Assembly (NCBI GenBank): GCA_013397695.1
Contig: VYZI01000826.1
Location: 95,719-159,718 of the forward strand
Reading direction: 5' to 3'
DNA: 64,000 bases
Source: Centropus unirufus
Lineage: Eukaryota; Chordata; Aves; Cuculiformes; Centropidae
Shown piece after piece: positions 58,691 to 64,000 of the stretch; position 1 is the first letter of the stretch; each line of letters starts with the position of its first letter. The translations under genes and the position numbers were made by a program. The notes beneath the pieces are model-generated. The model saw nothing but the letters and a program-made list of their open reading frames with translations, was not told the DNA's origin and made no database searches.

Positions 58691-59231
58691 TGCACTGGGC
58701 CTGCCAGGGATGGAGTCAACTTTCTTCATAGCAGCCACTGTGCTGCTGTGTTTTGCATTTGGGGCTAAAAACAGCATTGCCTATTGAATGGTGGGGGTTT
58801 GGCTGTTGCTCAACAGTCCTTGGACAACATCAAGGCTTCCTCTCCACCCCACACTCAAAAGCCCACAGGCTGGAAGAGGTAAGAGGTCGGAAGAGTACAC
58901 TGCCTGGAGGGCAGACCCAAACTGACCAAAGGGAACCTCCACACTACGCAATGTAATGCTTTGGTGGGAATGGCTCAGGACAATAAGGAGATGGTTGTGG
59001 TGATGGTGACTTTCTTCACAAGCAAGCGTTACCCATACTGAGGCCCTGTGATGTGAAGCAGAAAATGATTTCTTTATTTTGCTTGATTTATGTGTGCATC
59101 TTCTACTTCCCCTATTAAACTGTTACTAACATGATCCATGCCTCTCCTTTGCTTTCTTCTATCTTCTCCTCACCCCAAGGGAGAGAGAAGTGAGAGGCTG
59201 GGTGGGTGTTGGCTAGGCTGAACCCCTTACA
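58691..59231 (-). mobile_element. Endogenous retrovirus solo LTR (antisense), best preserved
   Basis: 541 bp bounded TG...CA (plus strand 'tgcactgggc' to 'ccccttaca'). Flanks gagat and gatat may be a 5-bp target site duplication with one mismatch. Minus-strand landmarks are 'aacagtttaataggggaag', 'ccctttggtcagtttgggtc' and 'gctgctatgaagaaagttga'. No internal region, so a solo LTR. Confidence 0.82.
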
Positions 59232-60042
59232 GATATACATGACAAATCTTCCCTGGTACACAGTATTTATATAGTTTGCTGTACTCTGAAGAAACCCAAA
59301 ACTACGTTAAAAACAATACTTATATTTATTTTAATCATTTACCTTTTTTCAACCTGAGATTAAAACCATTTTGACAGATTTTGGCATGAGATCATGTCAT
59401 TAGGAGTTCTTCGCTGGGTCTGCCCCTCTCACAAACACTTTGCACAGCCTTCAAGATGAGGAATTGCACTGTTACAGAAAGAATGTGCCTAGAGAGGTAG
59501 TATTAGCAGTGTTTGAGACTGCAGGAGCAGCAAGCCTCGTGCTGACACCTGCTGAGGGCAGTTTGCAAAGGCTTAGTGTGAAATGTGTCACTCCCTGAAG
59601 ATGTGAAATTTATTGTCACACTTGAAAGAAAAAAAGTCACTGAAAGTGAGATTCCTTCAGCAAATGCATTTCCTGGAATGGAATTTGTACTCAATTTCTA
59701 AGAAATTAAGCTGGAGTACAGTGGGAGTGACAATAACAGTTATCTGAGCGGCCAGTGTTAGAACTATCAATAGTAAAGTTACAGGGAAAATCTTTCCTCC
59801 TCAAGTTATTGGTAGCTCTGTCACCCTTGTTATTAATGGTAGATCTTAACCTTGAACTTCAGTGTCCTGATGGTCACTACACACCACTTCCTAATATATA
59901 CACTTTTAAAGAGAGAAAAACAGGAATTCATATTACTAAAACATGTTGCATCTCTGACTTCCAAATAATGCCTGACTGTTGGTCCTCTTAGGATCTCATC
60001 CTTTTTCACAGAACAAAAATATTGAAGGACTTTATTATTTCC
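59232..60042. other. Unique spacer
   Basis: No gene or repeat recognised. Confidence 0.5.
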
Positions 60043-60846
60043 AGGGCTCAGTGCTGGGTCCAGTTCAATATCTTTATCACTGATCTGGATGAAGGGATTG
60101 AGTGTATCCTTAGTAAGTCACCCTTAGTAAATTCATGGATGACACTAAGCTGGGACGGAGTGTCGATGTGCTTAAAGGGAGGGAGGCTCTTCAAAGGGAT
60201 CTCAAACAGGCTGGGTCAATGGGCTGAGGCCAACAGGATGAGGTTTAACAAAGCCAAGTGCCGAATCCTGCACTTGGGACACAACCACACGCCACATTAC
60301 ACCTTGAATCCTGGGTTCACTTTTGGGACCCTCACTACAAGAAGGACATTGAGGTCCTGGAGCCTGTCCAGAGAAGGACAGTGAAGCTGGTGAAGGGGCT
60401 GGAGAAGCAGCATTATGAGAGGCAGCTGAGGGGTTGTTTAGATTGGAGATGAGTGGGATTGTTTAGATTGGGGTTGTTTAGAGTGGGTTTATTTAGAGTG
60501 GAGAAAAGGAGGCTGAGGGGAGACCTTATCACTGCCCAAAACTGCCTGAAAGGAGGTTGTAGAGAGGTAGGTGTTGGTCTCATCTCCCAAGTGACAGGGA
60601 ATAGGATGAGGGGGAATAGCTTCAAGCTACTCCAGGGAAGGTTAGGATTGGACATCAGGAGAAATTTCTTCACTGACAGGTTTCTCACACCCAGGCAGAG
60701 GCTGTGCAGGGAGGTGGTTGAATCCCCATCCCTGGTGCTATTTAAAAGATGGGTAGATGAGGTGCTCAGGTATCCTGTTTAATATTGGACAGGTACGATT
60801 GGACTCGATGATATCAAAGGTATTTTCCAACCTAATGATTCTATGA
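60043..60846 (+). mobile_element. CR1 LINE, sense, RT region plus 3' end, internally deleted
   Basis: Starts at 'ccagggctcagtgctgggtc' (RT motif neighbourhood), with the FADD box read as FMDDTKLG in the third frame. At about 60,290 the region from the 'cttgggacacaaccacac' part to 'cgccacattacacc' is deleted. A short repeated 'ggttgtttagattgg' expansion lies at 60,430-60,500. It ends 'cctaatgattctatgatc'. Confidence 0.95.
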
Positions 60847-61419
60847 TCACACATTTATTTCTCCCTGTTTTCCTGTATTATTTGTTTTTTGAGTTTTGCA
60901 GAAAAGATGTGAATGGCAAGAATGAGTTTCTTCAATTAAGATTTAATTTCTTTTGTAAAAAAAATACAAAGTGTGTGGGGGACAGCAATTTTGTCTAATT
61001 AATAATGTATACTCTAAAATGAAAGAGAGAAGCAGGCAGGGGAAGGAGGAAAAAAGCTGCTGCCCTGAGCAAGAATTTAGCTTTAGAAATTGTAAAACAG
61101 CAAATGTGTTGTGTGACGTGCAGGATTTGAATAACACCTTATCTTTATCCATTTTTAATACTTGAAAGCCCTGTTGCAGATCGGGACACGCGTGTTCTGT
61201 TTGCAAGCTGACAAAGTCTGTCCTACAATCTGTTCCCCACTACACGATCAGGTAATTTAAGACTATTCTGAGGCACTTGGCACTGTACTGTGTTTACAAA
61301 TAAGGGTCTTGGTGGAGCTTATCTGCCTTATGCAGGATCTATAGGATCTATTTCTTTCACAGCCAAAGTTTTGATGCTAGTGGGATTGTTTGAATGGTAT
61401 AAATGCTTTCAATCATAAA
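60847..61419. other. Unique spacer
   Basis: No gene or repeat recognised. Confidence 0.5.
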
Positions 61420-61870
61420 ATCATAGAATTGTTTGGGTTGGAAGGGTCCAGAAAGATCATCCAGTTCCAACCTCCTGCCAAAGACACGGAGACCTCCCAC
61501 TACATCAGGATGCTCAAGGGCCCATCCAGTGGGGCCTTCAACACTTCCAAGGAGGGGCCAGCAACAACTTCTCTGGGCAACCTGGGCCAGTGCCTCACCA
61601 TTGTCTTCATCAAGAATTTATTCCTAATGTCTAGTCCTAATCTTCCCCTTTCCAATTTAAAGCCATTCCCCCTCGTCCAAGCACTCCAGGTCCTGGTGAA
61701 AAGTCTCTTCTCAGCTTACTTGGAGGCTCCCTTCAGGTACTGGAAGCTGCTTTTAAATCTCCCTGGAGCCTTCTCCAGCCTGAACAACCCCAGTTTTCCC
61801 AGCCTATCCTCACAGTCGAGGTGTTTCAGCCCTCACATCATCTTCGTAACCCTCCTCTAGACCCATTCCA
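61420..61870 (-). mobile_element. CR1 LINE fragment, antisense
   Basis: Inverted 3' end 'aaaatcatagaattgtttgg', ORF2 C-terminus, to 'ccctcctctagacccattcc'. Confidence 0.94.
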
Positions 61871-62484
61871 AAAGTAGAATCTACTATGCCAAAATTCATA
61901 TTAGTACAGGTTTTTTTTGTGAGTTTCCCTATTGAGAGTTCCTGCCTTACGTTTGAACTCTTGTAAGAATTTAAGATCAAAGACAAATAAATAATGCACT
62001 TACTCCCTGGAAAAGTGTGAATTTGCATTTTTTTCTCCTATGCAAATAAATACATAAATTCAGCTGATTGTAGCTGTTATGGGCACCTCACTATCAGGAT
62101 GAATGGATTAGCATGTAGGACACAGGAAGCAAGAATAGAATTTTATGGAAAATAAATTAATGTTCAGTACATGAGCTGGCCTTAATTTTTTTATAGGGAA
62201 TTGGTAGGGATAGAATTTTATAGGGATTGACTTTATTTTTATGTCCTTTATTTTTTTCTAGGCTGTTTTAACTTCATTACAAAATGTGTTATGTTAGAAC
62301 TGTGTCATTTTGGCTCTCTAGGTTGAGATTTAGCTTGCCCTTTCTGTCACCGTATTGTTTTCATTGTCCTAACTTTATGCATATTGTGTGTTTCTCTTCC
62401 TGATAATTAGAACTCACTAGGAAATCTGCTGTATTTATGGGGTAAGAATGTCCAGTTCTTTCAATTCCTCTCTGTATAAAAGAG
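61871..62484. other. Unique spacer
   Basis: AT-rich, with a small direct repeat 'agaattttatagggattg' / 'agaattttatgg' near 62,136-62,230. No gene recognised. Confidence 0.5.
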
Positions 62485-63167
62485 GACCCGCACTGTGGAG
62501 AAGGACTTGAGGTGCTGATAGATGAGAAGCTTGACAAGAGCCAGCAATTTGTGCTCAGAGCCCAGAAGACCAACAGGATCCTGAGCTGCATCCAAAGCAG
62601 CGTGGCCAGCAGGATGAGGGACAGGATTCTCCCCCTCTACTCCACGTTCATGAGATGCCACCTGGAGTCCTGTGTTCAGTTCTAGAATCTCCAACGTAAG
62701 AATGATATGGAACTGTTGGAACAGGTCCAGAGGAGTGGATCTCCAAAGATGATCTGAGGGATGGAGAACTTCTCTGTGGAGAGACGGAGAGGGTTGGGGT
62801 TGTTCAGCCTAGGGAAGAGAAGGCTCCAGGGAGACCTCAGAGCAGCTTCCAGTGTCCGAAGGGAACCTCTAAGAAAGCTGGGGAGGGACTTTTGACAAGG
62901 GCATAGAGTTATAAGACAAGGGCAAATGGCTTTAAATCAGGAGGAAGCTTTAGATTAGACATTAGGAAGAAATTCTTGACACTGAGGGTGGTGAGGTACT
63001 GGTCCAAGTTGCCCAGGGAAGTGGGGGCTACCTCCTTCAAGTGTTGAAGGCCAGATTAGATGGGGCTTCGAGCACTCTGATCTAGTGGAAGATGTCTCTT
63101 GCCATAGCAGGGGTGTTGGACCAGGATGATCTTTAAGGTCCCTTCCAACCTAAACTATTCCATGAAA
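62485..63167 (+). mobile_element. CR1 LINE fragment, sense
   Basis: From 'gacccgcactgtggagaagg' to 'cctaaactattccatgaaa'. The final octamer is replaced by an A-run. Frame broken. Confidence 0.94.
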
Positions 63168-63322
63168 AAAAAAAACCAAACTAAAAATGCTTGCAATTTG
63201 TATTTTTTTCTGTGCTTAATGCACTTATTCATAAATTAAAAATTATATTAACAATGATTTGGTAGTTTCTGGTTTTATGAAACTGAATTTAAAGCACATG
63301 GGAGCAGAGGGTCCCCTCTTGT
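63168..63322. other. Unique spacer
   Basis: AT-rich; nothing recognised. Confidence 0.5.
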
Positions 63323-63365
63323 GTTTGGTTTGGTTTGGTTTGGTTTGGTTTGGTTTGGTTTGGTT
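63323..63365 (+). repeat. (TTTGG)n microsatellite
   Basis: About eight uninterrupted TTTGG units. Confidence 0.97.
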
Positions 63366-63751
63366 GTTTTAAAAATTTGTAAGCTCATTTTATTCTTTGC
63401 CTTAGGTAGCAGCTTGCTTGCACATTAAGGGATAATTCATTCCCACTGTAAATAAGCTTTCTTGCCCCAGGGGGTCTGAGTTTGTCAGTAGGTGTCAATA
63501 TAGTCCAAACATCTGCTCTACTGAAACAATATTTTACACTATTTATCCAGCTCCTTATTGAGATGTGACAACATGGGCTCTGTCTCCTTTAAAATACAAG
63601 GGATATATTTATTGGGTGTTGATTTAGCAAGCTGTGCTTCTGTTTGGGCTTGATCAATGGCAGGAGCCCTTAATGAATGTTACTTGTTTCAGGAAACTAG
63701 GAGCTCGTGGATAGTCTCATGCCCCATCAATTAAGTCCTTTGCCACAGAAC
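63366..63751. other. Unique spacer
   Basis: Non-repetitive DNA; no gene recognised. Confidence 0.45.
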
Positions 63752-63850
63752 TGCTCTCAACCATGACATCCCCCGGCCTATATTGAAGCCGTGGATTACC
63801 CCAACCCATGTATAGGGCCTTTCATTTGGTCTCATTGAAATTTATGAAAC
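63752..63850 (-). mobile_element. CR1 LINE internal ORF2 fragment, antisense
   Basis: 'ctgctctcaaccatgacatc' and 'gattaccccaacccatgtat' match the antisense of CR1 ORF2 just downstream of the RT box, also seen at 49,540-49,620. Neither CR1 end is present. Confidence 0.85.
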
Positions 63851-64000
63851 TTAAGAACCACAGTAACAACTGTCTTGGATCTTGGATAAACTGCAAATCA
63901 ACAGAAAAGGATCCACATAAGTGGGAACAGCTTTTAATATTTTAATTACTTAACGTGGACCCCAAGGGTCACTGCCACATTCGTCATCTGATTCTGTGAG

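Noticed and set aside
1..64000. CRISPR array, bacterial operon, tRNA or rRNA genes
   Set aside because: No regularly spaced short repeats with unique spacers, no dense coding, and no cloverleaf or rRNA sequence noticed. The repeated ATTCTATG units are CR1 termini.

Overview
The window looks like nuclear DNA from a bird. About 55 separate fragments of the avian non-LTR retrotransposon CR1 (Chicken Repeat 1) lie on both strands. Many end in the diagnostic CR1 3' terminus: a 'ccttccaacc' or 'ttttccaacc' block followed by one to three copies of the ATTCTATG octamer, with no poly(A) tail. My hand-drawn boundaries give roughly 23-24 kb of CR1, a bit over a third of the window. That is far above the bird average, so a CR1-rich lineage such as woodpeckers and relatives, or a CR1-rich chromosomal region, is possible but unproven. 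I recognise no host protein-coding gene, tRNA, rRNA, CRISPR array or bacterial-type operon. Nearly all open reading frames are decayed CR1 ORF2 (reverse transcriptase C-terminal region) in either sense, or chance frames in unique DNA.

Layout. 1-8.8 kb: CR1 fragments spaced by unique AT-rich DNA. 8.8-11.7 kb: a CR1-free unique island with an RFX X-box-like motif near 10.44 kb. 11.7-25.5 kb: dense CR1, including a tandemly duplicated segment inside one copy (18.8-19.1 kb), a CR1 nested in another CR1 (20.9-21.4 kb) and several internally deleted copies; a homeobox-site-rich unique patch lies at 19.7-19.95 kb. 26.03-29.23 kb: a 1.6-kb unit present twice head-to-tail with a single N exactly at the join, most likely an assembly false duplication. 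29.2-31.6 kb: a CR1 plus about 400 bp of flank occurs again in inverted orientation, and part of that flank recurs a third time near 37.3-37.45 kb. 31.6-33.1 kb: unique DNA with palindromic TAATTA sites. 36.32-36.48 kb: a 90-N gap centred inside an AT-rich inverted repeat. 37.4-39.6 kb: unique DNA rising into a GC/CpG-richer, pyrimidine-asymmetric patch with a G-quadruplex motif and a good minus-strand splice donor, the best candidate for a gene 5' end. 39.6-47 kb: CR1 with unique spacers. 47.5-59.2 kb: CR1 plus four copies or pieces of one endogenous-retrovirus LTR family in alternating orientation and no internal viral genes. 59.2-64 kb: CR1, a (TTTGG)n microsatellite and unique DNA.

The biology visible is therefore retrotransposon accumulation, nesting, internal deletion and local rearrangement in an intronic or intergenic setting, with a few islands that may be regulatory. 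Boundaries were drawn by eye and are accurate to about 5-30 bp. Family assignments rest on recalled consensus features, not on a database search.
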